Of a stretch of DNA of 64,000 nucleotides, positions 23,307-36,789 are shown piece by piece. The notes below the pieces were generated by a model. It saw nothing but the letters and a program-made list of their open reading frames with translations. It ran no database searches and was not told the origin of the DNA. Each line of letters opens with the position of its first letter. The first letter of the stretch is position 1. The translations under genes were made by a program, and so were the position numbers. The stretch is from Apium graveolens. Taxonomy: Eukaryota; Streptophyta; Magnoliopsida; Apiales; Apiaceae. The stretch is taken from positions 134,349,263 to 134,413,262 of the forward strand of contig NC_133647.1 in the NCBI RefSeq assembly GCF_009905375.1, given 5' to 3'.

Positions 23307-26300
23307 TGTAACGCCCCCAAATCCGGGGTTAGAGGATTTGGTCGTCACGAAGAAACCTCAATCCAAATCAACCTGTTTAATCGATAAATAAATGCCAGCG
23401 GAAGATATTTAGCATAAATGACCCCAACTAATCCAAGATCTTTTAAGGTTACAGTTCTAGAAACAAGATATCCAAATTCCATAAATAAATTTTCTCTTTC
23501 TTTTAAAAGTCTTTTCAACAAATCTCAATCTCAAAACTAAACCCACTAGTATAACTTCGAAATGAAGTATACTAGGCCCAAATAAAATACACAACTATAA
23601 TATAATATAAACAACTTTACACAATAAAACTTACACTAGTTCGTAAACCCTGGACCAACCACCTTTCAAAAGCTTCTTCTTTGCTTCCTCGAATTACGCA
23701 GCTAAACAGCGCAAGCTAATTTTCACTGGAGGTTAAATTTGAAAACAGGCAAGTATGAGCGAAAGAAATGCTCAGCAAGATCATTATAGTAAATATAGGG
23801 TTGTTTTGATATAAAACCGACATCTGCAATAACGCAGAACATTTACAATCATAATTGTGAATCATAAAATTTTAGTTGAGGAACCCCAGAATTGATTCCT
23901 TAATTGTATTCAAAACCATTTTGATATTTTTGAGCGAAATGCTTCAGCAATACTTTGAATCTTGACGAGAATAAAACTCGTAAAACTGTGTTTACGGAAA
24001 TATCATAAAAAACAATATCATGAAACAATGATTATGGATTGAATCATAAACTTTACTCATCACCGAACTCTTCAAATTAATACTTATTTTGCTGTCATAT
24101 CAAATTAGATATCAATACGAACTTTGATGCTCACAACACCCATATTGAAGTCAACATCAATCATCTATACTAATACCACCTTTGATAATTAACAACAACG
24201 TAAGTATCAGCATAATCCAGAATCTGAATCAAAAGTGCATTTCACCATTATTCCAAAACAGAAACAGTTGATAAATCATTTATTCTATGAATATCAAAAA
24301 ATGATATGATAATTTAGATTGGGATCATTCTCCGGCGGACGTACTATCAAATGCTGATTAGCCCGTGTGATAGCACAAGGTCATGATTCGTAGAAACGTG
24401 ACCCCAAAAACACGAGTACTCAAACAAAAGGCAATATACCTACTTGTGGAAAAAATTGTGTCATAATATACCATATGGCACTTAGAAATAGCCCTCCGCT
24501 GGACCGTCTGTCCTGGTCACTCACGCAATTATGATCCAATCTTAAAACCTTTTTATTGAAATGGGGTCATAATAATCGACACCCGAAATAATTTTATTCG
24601 CCCAATTCTTGGGTAGGAATATTCACAACCAAATCACTTTTCTCAAAATCCAAAATATTTATAAATCTGATAATTGGATAAGTAAATTCACTTGAGTATT
24701 CTGAACATAATAGCATATGAGTATTTGCATAACCAAAATTATTTAATTCAGTGATATGTAAAACATTTATCTATTCCGAACTGAATAGGGAAAACAATAC
24801 TTATATGATAAGATTCAAAATAAATATCACTTGAACGATAAGTGATGATAGGGATACTTGCCTTTAAGATTTAACAGTTAGTCACACTCGCAATGATGCA
24901 TCTATTCTAACATTCTGTCTCAAAATATCACCGTCTTTATTCTGCTAATTCTTTGGTCTGTTGCTCATGCAGTGCTACAACCCAATATTCCACACTATTC
25001 AACTCTAGTCTTCATCCATGCTCTCTGGTTCTGATCGTCTTGAAAGACTCGCATCTATAATTAAAATATACAAATTTAGTCGTCTAAATGATAATCACTC
25101 GACGAACTGCGCGTCAATACCGTATCGTCTACCCATACGATAGCCCACATATAACTATAATAATCAAACACAGAACTCTTGACTCACGTACACACGTAAT
25201 TCACATAACACGTAAACACATAATTTACGTATCACATATGACTCGGTTCCCTAAAAGGTTTGACGCGGTATGTTAAAATCTGAAATCGGATAAAAATATG
25301 ATTTATCGATCAAAAATCGACCCAGAATGATTCGTAAAACAAGCGACCTTTCAAAACTAAAAGGATTTGGGTCCCGAAAGTATTTTTAATGAAAGCGGAA
25401 TATTTTTCTGAGTCTGTACGCGTTCGTTTCGTATTAAACGGATGAACGGTTTATTTAATATAAATTTTTGAACATTTTTCAGAATTAAAACGGGTCTCCA
25501 ATTCATTTAATAATTAAATAATAGGGCTCGAACACCCAAAAATAATTTTATAAGAATTATCGAGCCTGGAAAATAATTTAAAATAATATTTTAAAGTCGA
25601 AACTATTTTTCGGAATTTTTAAATCAAATTTAAATAATTAAATCTAATTAAATAATCAAATAAAATTAATTAATAACTAATTAAATTAATTAATCAATTA
25701 ATATTTAAATTAATTGACTAATTAAATAATTAATTATGAACTAAAATTAATTAACTAATTAATTAAGATTTATTTTATAATTAAAAAAATAATTTTCAGA
25801 ATTAAAAATATTGATTTTTGGAATTTTAAAATAATTAGAACAATTTCTGAAATTAATTAATAAAAGAAATATAACTTTTGAAAGTTTTTAAAACAGAAAG
25901 CTTGAATTTGCAAAAACACAGAAACCTTGGGGGTTAAATTACAACAACAGCATTTCAGAATTTAGTTTGAACAAAATAGGATCAAAACCGGGTTTCTCAC
26001 CGGGTCAGAATCCGGGTTAACGGGTCAGGAAACGGGCCGTTAGGAACAGGTTCGACCCGCCGGAAATCCGGAAAAATCCGGCAGCCCCTCCCCTGTTCCG
26101 ATGAGCTCCGAACCAAGCCTCGACATCCTCGTTTTTCCTCAATTTTTAGTCGCTTACAACCCAACCACAGAACCCAAGGTTCAACAACAACAAACGATGA
26201 TGGGTCATCTTTTCCGGCAATTACCACCACTAAAATCGGCCAAAGCATCGAGCTTTTCCGGCGAATTCACGAACCTGGCCAAATCTCGACCAAAATTAAC

Positions 26301-27506
26301 GATTAACTTACCAAAATGAAGCTTATAACCCCTACAATTTATTCATGTAATTATTGACAATAATCCTTCCATGTTCAATCCAGAAAATCGAATCAAAAAT
26401 TCGAGTTCAACCCACCACTTTGGTTTTGACAAAATCGAACACCAAATCAGCTTGCAAACATACAAATCGACTGTAAATCAAAAGATAAAGCCATAATTAA
26501 TTTCAAAACAAACAAACAATCAACAAAAACAAAATCCCCAATTCGAGCTTAAGAACCCTAAAAATCGACTTTATAAATTACCCATCCTTCGTTGATTTTG
26601 ATGATGAAATCAGAAAGATGATGTTGAGGGCTTCAAAACGGATATTCATACTTGTGATTTGGACCATAGAATCATTCCCAAATCTGCTTTGATCTTCAAG
26701 AACAAATCAAAACCCTAACCCTAGTTCTTGAGAGAAAAATCTGATTTTCTGAAAAAAATAAAATAAAAACTGATTTTTAATAATAATTATTAATAAATAA
26801 AAAGCTATTTATACTTATAGAATATTGGTACGCATTGGATCATATTGGATCAATAAATTTGTTGCTTAGCCGCTAAGTAACTGCAAAACGATCCATAAAT
26901 AGATTACTTAGCCGCTAAGTAACTATAAAAATGATACAATTTAATACCAGAATTGGATAATCATCAAAACCGGGCTTTTCATAAAACACCATATACGAAA
27001 ATAATGTAAAAATATCCCGTCTCTTGAGAATACGGGTTTTGTTGATTTATCGAAATGGTTATCGTACCGAAAATCTTGCGCCGGGCTGCGCACGGGTCAA
27101 ACCGTAATCCGGATCGAAAAAGTCAAAACACGGAAAATGTCTGAAATTACCAGATTAGGTTAGGAAGGAGTTTTCAGAAGAGTTTCGGGTCGTAAAAACG
27201 CAAAAACGGTTGAGGTTGAACGATTCCCGGCTTTATAAAATAATTTTGTAATTACTCAGAAAATAATTAATAATTCATAAATCATTATAAAATCATATAA
27301 CACTCCAAAAATTACCAGAAAAATATCACAGTTATCTATATTTTATTCTGGACATATAAAAATTCAAATATTCAAATAATATCACATATAAACACCCAAA
27401 CATCAATTCCAATTATCAGCTAATTCACCAAAATTCACATAAAAATCACATAAACAATTCTAAATAATAATAATAATAATAATATTTGAAAATATGAGAT
27501 ATTACA
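23307..27506 (-). mobile_element. A: 4.2-kb solo LTR, Ty3/gypsy (Tekay-like), minus orientation, inside S1 gag
   Basis: It is bounded by TGTAACGCCCCC at 23307 and GATATTACA at 27506, with a perfect 5-bp duplication CTTAT (23302-23306 and 27507-27511). No coding region and no second LTR are seen. The size and the TGTAAC-CCCC start followed by AAATCCGGGGT match the 4.25-kb LTRs of element C, so it is read as the solo LTR of a related family. On the minus strand a TATA box, GTATAAATAG, lies at 26805-26814. An AT-rich tract with many TTAATTAA units is at 25,600-25,760. Open frames inside show no domain. Confidence 0.8.
26805..26924 (-). promoter_or_regulatory. Promoter region of solo LTR A: TATA box plus tandem upstream repeat
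   Basis: The TATA box is GTATAAATAG on the minus strand (26805-26814). An 18-bp motif, CTTAGCCGCTAAGTAACT on the plus strand, occurs twice with 42-bp spacing (26865-26882 and 26907-26924), 50-110 bp upstream of the box for minus-strand transcription. The near-palindromic core CTTAGC-CGCTAAG suggests a bound factor. Confidence 0.45.
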
Positions 27507-27511
27507 CTTAT

Positions 27512-28701
27512 CACAAAGAAGAAAAACTGGGCAGACACTTCAGAATCTGAAGAAGAGGTGAACTATGCCTTAATGGCAAATGCTGATAGCAGTTCTGATG
27601 CTGCTGAACTAAAGGTACCTCTATCAACTTTTGCTTTTGATACAGAAGATATTACTGAGTTGAGATTATTTCTGAAAAACATTTATATTAGTTATAAAGA
27701 TCAGACTTTAGAGAATGAAAGATTAAAATCTGAAAATCTAAAGTACAAAAACAGAAATAGCTATCTTGAAGAAGAGTTAGTCAAGATGAACACGATTCAG
27801 ACAGAGAGAGATAATGTTGTGTATGTTAAGAATGAATTGCTTAAACATAATGATTATCTAAAAACTGAATTAGAATTAGAAAGAGAAATCATCAGGACTT
27901 GGACTAACTCAGGCAGAACAACTCAGAATATTCTAAGTAGTGGAAACTGGAAAGAGGGGTTAGGTTATAAAGATGGTAAAAGTGAGAAATGGACTTTGCC
28001 AATTAAGCCAATTGCTATCAAACAGACTGAAAAGCCAAAGGTAAATCCTGTTAAATTTGTTGCAAAAACTGTTGTGTTTGATTTTGAAGAGATGAAAGAC
28101 TGTAAAACAGAAGTCAAAGAAAAGTCAACTTCTGATAAATTAAAATAGGATAAACCAGCTTTGGTAAACATTGGCTTAATGACAAAGAAGCAGCTTAAGT
28201 ATAAGCTGAAAGAGATTAAAAATGTGAACAAGGTAAAGGAAGCTAGGAAAAATAGGAATGGAAAGGAAGGTGTGAATAAAAGTAATAATTATATGCCTGT
28301 TCCTAATGCTCCTAAAAAAATGCTATAATTATGGAAACTCTAACCATCTTGCTTCTTTTTGCAGGAAAAATAAAGATATAAACTCTTTACCTCCAGGAGT
28401 TAAGAGTCAGTCTGTTAGGTTTAAACCATAAAATCCTTGTTTTCATTGTGGTAGTTTATGACATTCTATTTATACTTGTAAGGAATATCATAGTATGTAC
28501 TATAATTATTATGAAATAAAACCTTCTTTAAAGAAAATTAGTGTAATTCCTTCTAGTGTAAATTCTGATGCAAAGTCTGATATAAAGTCTGATAAAAAGC
28601 ATGTTAGCATAAACTCTGAAACTAAATCCGCTGCAAATGCTAACAAACTTAACAAGGCCAAAGGATCCAAGCAAGTCTGGGTCCTTAAAACTAATCAATA
28701 G
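27512..28701 (+). pseudogene. S1 gag, second part (coiled coil and C-terminal zinc knuckles)
   Basis: Gag resumes immediately after the CTTAT duplication. The 196-codon frame 27558-28148 holds a Glu/Lys/Asn-rich coiled-coil-like stretch (about 27,650-27,890) and the conserved IIRTWTNSGRTTQNILSSGN block, then a TAG. Homology to S2 continues with a frameshift near 28,310-28,325 and a second zinc knuckle whose first two Cys remain as CYNYG (second Cys lost), then C at ASFC; a third FHCGS motif follows near 28,440. The last frame, 28495-28701, ends before the gag/pol junction TTGTGATTGCAGGG, which is shared with S2. Confidence 0.8.
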
Positions 28702-28713
28702 TGGTCTTTGTGA

Positions 28714-28948
28714 TTGCAGGGAAATAGGAAAAACATCCTGGTTCTAGACAGTAGATGTTCAGGACATATGACTGGAAATAAAGCCCTGCTACTAGACTTT
28801 GTGGAGAAAGCTGGCCCAGGAGTTTTTTATGGAGATGGCAACATGGGAAAGACTCTGGGATATGGCAATATCAATCTTGGGAATGTCATAATTGAAACAG
28901 TAGCTCTTGTCTCAGGACTTAAACACAATCTGCTAAGTGTAAGTCAAA
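28714..28948 (+). pseudogene. S1 protease, N-terminal part
   Basis: The copia aspartic protease would cut the polyprotein. The catalytic triad region reads LDSRCSGHMTG here against LDSGCSGHMTG in S2, so the D-S-G catalytic motif is changed at its Gly. The rest (YGDGN, LGNVII, GLKHNLLSVSQ) is conserved up to position 28948, where solo LTR B is inserted. The protein resumes at 32257. Confidence 0.8.
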
Positions 28949-31900
28949 TGTAACGTCTGGGAAAATTACATCTGTATTATATCATATTTATAATAAATTA
29001 TGTGTGTTAATGTGTCATTTATGTGTAATTAACTGTCAAACCTTAATTGCTATGTGTTACGTGCATTCTGTGTCGTCCAGGTATTTTCAGTTATTTTATT
29101 TTGAATTTATAGCTTTCATATCAAAAGTTATACGACCCGAATCATGATTTTATAGCTGATATTTCAAATAAAATATTGGGCCTTATTTTTCGTCAAACGG
29201 CTTTTACCATCGCATTATTCTGAATATCTAGGTATTTTATAAATTTTCTCATTTCGCGAAAAATGACTTTTCCAGGCCCCATTGGGTGTTAAAAACCCCA
29301 CAAAAATCACATTTTTATTTTTATAAAATTATAGGACTTTCATTTATACCATTTCTTTGTATTTTTGCATTATTCACAATTTTTGGGAAATTTTGGCATA
29401 TATATTGTATATATAAAATATTTAAAAATTAAATTTTAATACTCAAAAATTATAAAATTAGGGGCTTATTAATTTTAAAAGATGTAGAATTAGGGCCTTA
29501 ATTTTAATTAGGAGTATTAATTTCACTACTATAAATAGCCTAATTTTTATTTCATTAATTATAATTAATCACTAAAAATCAGCAAAATTCTGAAAATTCT
29601 CTGAAATCGGGTTGGGAAGAACAGGGTCGGGTTGAACATTCAAGCCGTGATTTATCACTGATTACAGCATCAAATCGTGTGATTCAAGTACTCAAATCGA
29701 AGGTTTTGATCTGTTCTTTCCATTTCCAGTATCAATTTCACGTTTTAATTCGTTCTTTTTGATTTTCGATTTCTAGGTTTTATGTTCGAATTAGGGCTTT
29801 TTGATTCTAGGGTTATTATGATGTTTTGATGATTGACATAACTTCCTGATGTTATTTGCAATCGATTCATGGTGTTTAATTGAACAAACGATGTCTGGAT
29901 AGCAAAGTTCGATTATTAGGGTTTATGCTCGATTTTCAAAACATAGCTTCGTGATTTCTGTGAATATTTGGTTCTTGTAATGTTAGGGCTTTGATTGTTT
30001 ATGTTCTTTGCTTTGATTTGCACTATAAAACGTTAAGTTTCATGTACAATTCTGTGATTTTGATTTTTGGCCGGAGTTAATGTCGGTTTTGGTCGGAGAT
30101 GGAGATTCAGGGTTTTTTTGGGATGTTTTGGCCTGAATCAGAAGTGTGAAGTGATTTGGACTTAAAAACCGTACCAAACGAAGCTGTTTTGGGCATGAAT
30201 TAGGGTTGCTGAAATCCTAGCCGGTCGCCGGATTCTGGGCAAATCCCGGCCAGTTTATCCCCAACCCGGGATGTTCTCGGTGACCCGGTTGCATCCCGGG
30301 TTTAATCTGTTTTTGTCAGAATTCCAATTCTGACAACTGTTTCTGGAAATTATTTTTATTTTTATTTTATTTTAATTATAAAATCAGTTTTATATATTTG
30401 ATAAAGTAATTATTTATTTATTTAATTAATTGATTTATATTATAAATAATTCTGAAATATTTTCTAAAAAATCAGATTTAATTATTTTCTTAATTAATTA
30501 ATTATTAATTATTTATTATTTATTAATTATTTAAAAATGATTAATTATTTTTATAATTAATCAAATAATTTTTAATAAATCATAATAAATTCATTTTAAT
30601 TCCAAAAATTATAGAAAAATCATTTTTAGTTCTGATTTTTCTTAAATAATTATTTAAAAATTATTTTAGGATTTAAAACTTATTAATAATTATTTATATT
30701 GAATAATAAATTGAATTATCTGTGTTTAATTGATATTAATTAGAACGTTAGTCCGATTCGAGCGAAACGAAAGCCCTTTGACTCAGAAAAATGAATTATT
30801 TTCATTAATAATAATATTAAAACCTAATTTCTTCTAGAAATTAGTTGACCTTGTTATTTATTTGATTATAAGCCGAATCACGTACCAAGATGAGTCCAAT
30901 AAATCCCAAAAAATAGGAAACGAGTCAGATAATGATAGGTTAAGCGATCAGCGAGTCGATTTCGATTTAAAAAATTATTTTTAACTATAAAAATGATTAT
31001 GTGGCTTATGTGCTTATGTGTATTATGTGGTTACTCGAGTCTTACTTTCTAATATATAATATACGAGTCAGTCATAAGCGCATGGGTAGACAATAGGAAC
31101 GATGTGAAGTTGGTTCGAGACGCAATTGAAGTATGAAATGACTAAACCAGTATATTTATCTAACAGAAGCTAAGTCAGCAGGGTAGGTTGAGCCGGTGAT
31201 AGACGAAGGTGACATAATTGAAGTGAGTCGCGCAGAAGGCAAGTTTTTCCCCTATTCTAATTTCAGAATAGTGATATTCCTCAGATTCATATCACACTTG
31301 CACTCATTTGATTCTTCTCCATAAACACTGATACACACTTGTTATTCTCTTGATTATATTTCATTTTGATTCTTAATTTCTCCTTTTCCTTTGAATTCCT
31401 TAATCATATTCCAATTGATACGCATACACATTGGTATATTTTGGTGATTAGAATATATCAAAGCATACCGATTATTCCGGTTGCTACTCCATGGACTGGA
31501 TAATGATATTTTGGGGATTAAGCTTTACTAAACCCTAAGGACCGGGACATAACCGGATCCTTGAGATGGGTTGTAGTGCCTGGGTGCCCGATTAGATCTA
31601 TATAGTGGGATATAGATATGTACTGTATCATGGCTGATCAGCAGGGTATGAATGTGAACTTGTGTCCAGTTTAATTCGTTTACATTCGCCAGCAGTGGCC
31701 TTCTTTCTATTCTCGCGGGGTTATATCTTTGAAGATATACCCAGATTATTGATTCATTTAAACTGCTTTAACACTATTTATATTTTGCGGACTTGTTGAG
31801 AAATTTTGGCTCACCCCTTTTTGTTGTTATTCACCTTATTATTTTCAGTTAAGAAAAAATATGACACCCATCAGGACTCGAGTAGTAAAGAAGCGGGTCA

Positions 31901-32251
31901 AGCCTCGGGATCCTCTCATACCCAATGTGTTGATCCCAATCCAGGAAGAAAGCTTTGAGTTACCCGAACAGGTGGAGTATAGATAGTTAGTGTGTGTGTT
32001 TGAATAAAAGATGAAATTATTTTAAAACTGGTTAGACAATGGTTTGTAATAAAGAGAGTTTGTAAGATTTTGAATTTATTTTGTAATAAAGTAGTTAGTG
32101 GTTCTTGTTTTAATACGTCAACCTAAAAAGATCCTGGTTAGTGTTAAAGGGGTTTAGATACATTTCTTTATTATTTGTTATTCAGATTGTACAGGTTTGG
32201 TGATTAGCTAGTAACCCCCAGATTCATACCCCGGGTCTGGAGGGCATTACA
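28949..32251 (+). mobile_element. B: 3.3-kb solo LTR, Ty3/gypsy-like, plus orientation, inside S1 protease
   Basis: It starts TGTAACGTCTGGG and ends GGCATTACA with a perfect 5-bp duplication TCAAA (28944-28948 and 32252-32256). The right end in reverse, TGTAATGCCC-CCAGACCCGGGG, resembles the left ends of A and C, so B has the opposite orientation to them. It contains no domain-bearing reading frame and no second LTR. AT-rich TTAATTAA-type sequence fills 30,340-30,720. Solo LTR formed by LTR-LTR recombination is the simplest reading. Confidence 0.78.
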
Positions 32252-32256
32252 TCAAA

Positions 32257-32500
32257 TCTGTGACAGAGGTTATCATGTGGATTTCTTTGAAGAACACTGT
32301 GAAGTTGTAAGTAATTCTACAGGAAAAGTGGTTCTGAAAGGTTACATATATGGTAACATATATGAAGCCAGACTTTCAACAAATTCTGATGGTTCTGCAA
32401 TCTGTCTGTTAAGCAGAGCATCAATTGAAGAAAGCTGGAATTGGCACAAGAGACTCTCTTATTTAAATTTCAACAACATAAATGAGCTAGTAAAGAGAGA
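32257..32500 (+). pseudogene. S1 protease-integrase junction with first half of the integrase zinc finger
   Basis: Directly after the TCAAA duplication the reading continues (GYHVDFFEEHCEVV, then GKVVLKGYIYGNIYEA) into the integrase HHCC finger, of which both His are visible (WNWHKRLSYLNF; the second His of the S2 version, LSHLN, is Tyr here). Element C interrupts before the Cys pair. In S2 the same region is uninterrupted. Confidence 0.8.
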
Positions 32501-34646
32501 TGTAACACCCCCAAATCCGGGGTCGGGGATTCGGGTTGTCACGAGTTCCATATCCCTTAACAACACTTAATCTTAACAATCAACCAATTCCTGCGTACTG
32601 TGACCCCACAATATACACACACACACCGCAAGTTATAGTCTCAGAGATGAATACCCAAAAAAATAACACAAGTCGTTTTATTCCACAATTATTTGCCAAT
32701 ACACCTTAAAAGGTTTTCTGAATAAATTTACATTTTCTTTGCCATTATTACAATTCATAAATATACATAAATCTGGTACATCAAAAGTTGAAGCCTAGCC
32801 TATTGGTAGTTCCTACCTCAGCTACAGCGACATCAATGCCCATAGGAAGCTGCGGAACGTTTCCTATCCGCTCGCGACTCGGGAGCTTGGTCCTGTTCGT
32901 CTTGTCTATCTGATGTTGTGTGATGAAAGAAGAAAGCAAGGGTGAGTAGCAAGCCCACCAAAATAATATATATAATGATTAACAATATGTGAGCCTTCTC
33001 ATAGTACTCATGAAAGTCTTGGTCAAAAGAAATGAACCAAGTTTGATATCTTAATACGATGAAGTCGCAAAATATTCAGTATATATACATATATACTTTT
33101 CAAAATCTTGGAAGTCCTCTTCCATACATAATATACACAGAGTTCTAGTTTATAACTGTATAAAACTATCGTTGCAAGGTGATCTCATATATCTAACCTT
33201 GACTCAACGTTTTTCTGAAAACCTTTGTCATGCATAAGATAATCATTTACTAGATATAAGTTTAAAAGATGAAGTTACAAGATACTCCAATATACTTATA
33301 TCTTTTCCAAATACTACTTGAACTACCACCGTTCAAGTTATAACTAGTTTCAAAAGTTCATCACATAGATGAGACTACAAGACCAGATTTGAATAGATTA
33401 AATCTTTAAAATATCATCAAAATAAAATGAAGTTACGAGATACTTTATTTGATGCAAACATCATTTTGAAAACTTGACCCTGCCAACACTCAACAATCGC
33501 CCAACCGTAGCCTTTCTATCGAAGTGCTCTGGGTAGTGTTGCAGAAATATCCAAATGGATGATGAACTCATTACGGGAGTTTGCCGCGCCAGGAAGACCA
33601 CTTACGATGATCAGTCGTAGTAGTGCAACCCCACCATTTTCTACATGTAGAGGAGAACCTGTCGGATTTACTTGTCAACCGAACACTGAACTCCTAAGGA
33701 ATGGACCGCCTTAGCGGAACTTCCAGGCCATTTGGGCCAATATAATAAGGCTGGGCCGACGCTACTCGACCACTTACGCCACTCCTAGCTCAGATGAAAT
33801 CCATGACTCTGAAACGTAAAGCTCGTCCCCACTTTCCCCAAGTAAAAACTTGTTGATACGGCTCCACCAAGAAGTCGTATCTAGTTGGAAAGGAAAACTC
33901 ACCGATATTTTCCAGGCGATGCCTGTTAATGGATTAACTTGTTCCAAGAATTTTACTTCCCGAGTGTTGGGTAAGTAATCAAAAACTCTTTTATCAAGAC
34001 AACAACCTTGTTGCGAATATAAAATACACCACAGAGCCGGATCCCTTCGGTTTTGAGCGAGTATTTAAATCCCCTTTTTAAAAGGAAGATCTTAAATATA
34101 AAAATGAGTTCTGGGATCCGCTCTAACCTTTGAAAATCATTTTAAAGACTTGAAAACACTTTAAAGAGTGTTTGGAATAATGCTGATTTAATAAGGTAAA
34201 TCAGTCTCAATATAAAGAAATATCTGAATATTATTATTTAAATAATATTCCCATAAAGAATAATTTTTATAAAAATAATTGAAGTAGAAGTTGTAAAACT
34301 TATACTTGAAATGAATAGTAAATAATCAAAGATATACTTATACGAAAGTAATATCTTTATTTGAATAATCAAAAATAAGTTTGATTATCGAAACATTATT
34401 CTTTAATAAATTAAAGAATATTATTAAATAATAAGCGGAGTCAAAATACCTCGAATGAATATTATAAATAATATTCATTAAATAAAATAACGGAGTCATA
34501 CATCCTCAAATGAATATTCAAGTAATATTCAATAAATAATATAAAGGAGTCATAAGTCCTCGAATGAATATTCAAGATAATATTCATTAATAAAATAAAG
34601 TTATCGAATAAACCTTATTCGATTAATAGTTTTAAAAACTATAACC

Positions 34647-34682
<36 letters not shown>

Positions 34683-36756
34683 CAAATCTACTCGGGATCC
34701 TCAACTCCTGGTTTTAGAAAATATTTTCACCTTTGGGTCCCTATACTAAGGGTATATGCAAATTACCGCTATTCTCTAACATAGGTATTATCAACTGAAC
34801 CAACAGATATATATGGCAAGAATACAAAACAGGCATGCATATATATACCATATCAGCATGCTTCAATATATCGCAACATTTGCTAATTAACCAACATGCA
34901 TCTATCACAAGATAATGCATATACATATATACATCACAACAACAGTATAACGGGTAGAAAACTTGCCTGAGCGACTGGGGGTTACGAATGGCTCGGGACG
35001 AGTCTGGTAACCTATAAACAACAAGTAAGTTGGAATTAAACCAAATTCACTTGTAAATCTATACTTTAACTAACTTAGACTGTAACGCTTGTTTTGCGCT
35101 TACTGATTCTCTTAAGTCACTCAAGTACCCTCGGCTCCACCATTTTTAATAATTTAACCATTACGAGTTTTAAGGCGATTCCTTCGCGAGTGTCTTACCA
35201 ACTGCCCAACACTCTTACCATAATTGTTTCGTACACTAATTAACCCTTTAAGGTCTTTAACCTATGTTTCAAAGTAAGGCGAGGGAAATGTTTCGTTCGC
35301 GAAACGCCGTTACTTAAAACGGTCGTTTCTCCTAAACCGTACATCGGAATCAAACGAACTACATATCAAAACGAAGCTCGTAACATGAACTATCTAAAAA
35401 TGGCAATGGTCATAATCTAGCAGGGAGTTCTCGGGTCCAAATGTTATGAACAAAAGCAGTCTAAAGTAAATCGGACATTACGACGACTATGTTTACGCGA
35501 TTTCCCAATTTTATACCCTTCCAATTCAACCCATAATCAAGCCACAATCACATCCCAATCCAAACTCCATCCATACCACATCCTAACAGCCCCAATCAAT
35601 TCAATATTAACATTTATACTTATGCTTAAGCTTGAATTTAACTATACTTAAGTTCTTTTAACCAAAACAACAAGATTCACCATCCATTTCACTACCACTC
35701 CAACCCAAATTCTAAACCAACAAGCATTAAGCTACTATATCACCCTAACAACTAGAATCATCCTATTTAACAAAGTAAAGCTAGGGTTTGGAGATGATAT
35801 ACCTTCCTTGAAGTGGTGTGAGTAGCTAGGAAGCCTTAAGAAGCCTTGAGGAGTCTTAGGAAAGCTTGGATCTTAAAGGAAAAACAAGAAAATCAAGTTA
35901 AAATTCTTGAAGTAGCTATTCATTGTCTTCTTCATTGATTTCTTGAAGAAGATTGATAAAGAATTGAAGGCTTAAACTCATAAGATAGACATAACTATGC
36001 ATAAGGATGACTAGGGAATTATCTTACCAATTTAGGAAGCCTTAAACTTGGATTTTGAAAATTTTCCCTTTGAAATTGAAAAAAGCCGAGAGCAACCTTG
36101 GTGAAGAGAAATATTTTGTGTTTTTGTTTGATGAAAATGAAATGATTGGCTTGGTGGATGAAGTTTTGTTTTTGTTTTGGTTAATTACCTTTTTAGCCTT
36201 AACTTTGTGTGGTTTTAATTCAACCACATCTCCTTCCTTCCCATGTCATGCTTATGTCATGCTCATGATGTCATCCTCCCCTCCTTGTCCTCTTCTCATT
36301 GGTTGGGTGACATCATCCTCTCTAATCCCTTTGAATAACTTCCTAATTGTTTGCCTAATGACCGCTGATCTGTTATACGGTTCGCTTAACTTTCATTTTC
36401 GTTTATCGTTTGAGGGATCATACCCGGGATCTTATTACTTAGGTTCCCTTAACCTTTCTCAATATATTATATTCCTTTTATGATCCTCTCTTATAATCCT
36501 TTAATTTAAATCCTTTTTATCCTGTTACCTTATACTCAATTCTTTCCGTATCTAATGGATTTCCGGGAAAAATCAAAGTGTTCGGAATTGGATTCTAACA
36601 ATCTTTACATACACTTATATACCATGTAGAGTACTAATAAAATCTCAGAATATCCATAACAGAATCCCTACATAGTGGGGCATGAAAAGTTTTCTCATTC
36701 AGCAAAAACACTATTCATAAGGGTTTCAAAAATTTCCAAAAATTGGGGTTATTACA
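32501..36756 (-). repeat. Element C 3' LTR (left in window), 4256 bp
   Basis: It is a near-identical direct copy of 42335-46580. The 10-bp length difference comes largely from a TA microsatellite near 34,648-34,682, which is longer here, and a short TTTTTG repeat near 36,165. The matching open frames in both LTRs (36055-36483 here) carry no domain. Confidence 0.9.
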
Positions 36757-36775
36757 GTCTCCCCTCCTTAAAAGG
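36757..36775 (-). other. Polypurine tract of element C
   Basis: The minus strand reads AAGGAGGGGAGAC directly against the 3' LTR, the expected primer for plus-strand DNA synthesis. Confidence 0.75.
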
Positions 36776-36789
36776 ATTCCGTCCCGGAA

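Noticed and set aside
25997..26319. Overlapping frames on both strands in solo LTR A
   Set aside because: Open only because the region is locally GC-richer; no domain, and the position is within an LTR.
28700..28725. GTGATTGCAGGG at the gag/pol junction as a splice acceptor
   Set aside because: It is conserved in S1 and S2 and resembles an acceptor, but no donor could be paired with it; it may only mark the gag/pol boundary.
28949..32251. Element B as a complete retrotransposon
   Set aside because: No second LTR, primer site or pol homology is present, and both ends match LTR ends; solo LTR fits better.
36055..36483. 142-codon open frame repeated almost exactly at 45885-46307
   Set aside because: Both lie at the same place in the two LTRs of element C, so the duplication is that of the LTR. 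The frame lies antisense to the element and shows no recognisable domain.
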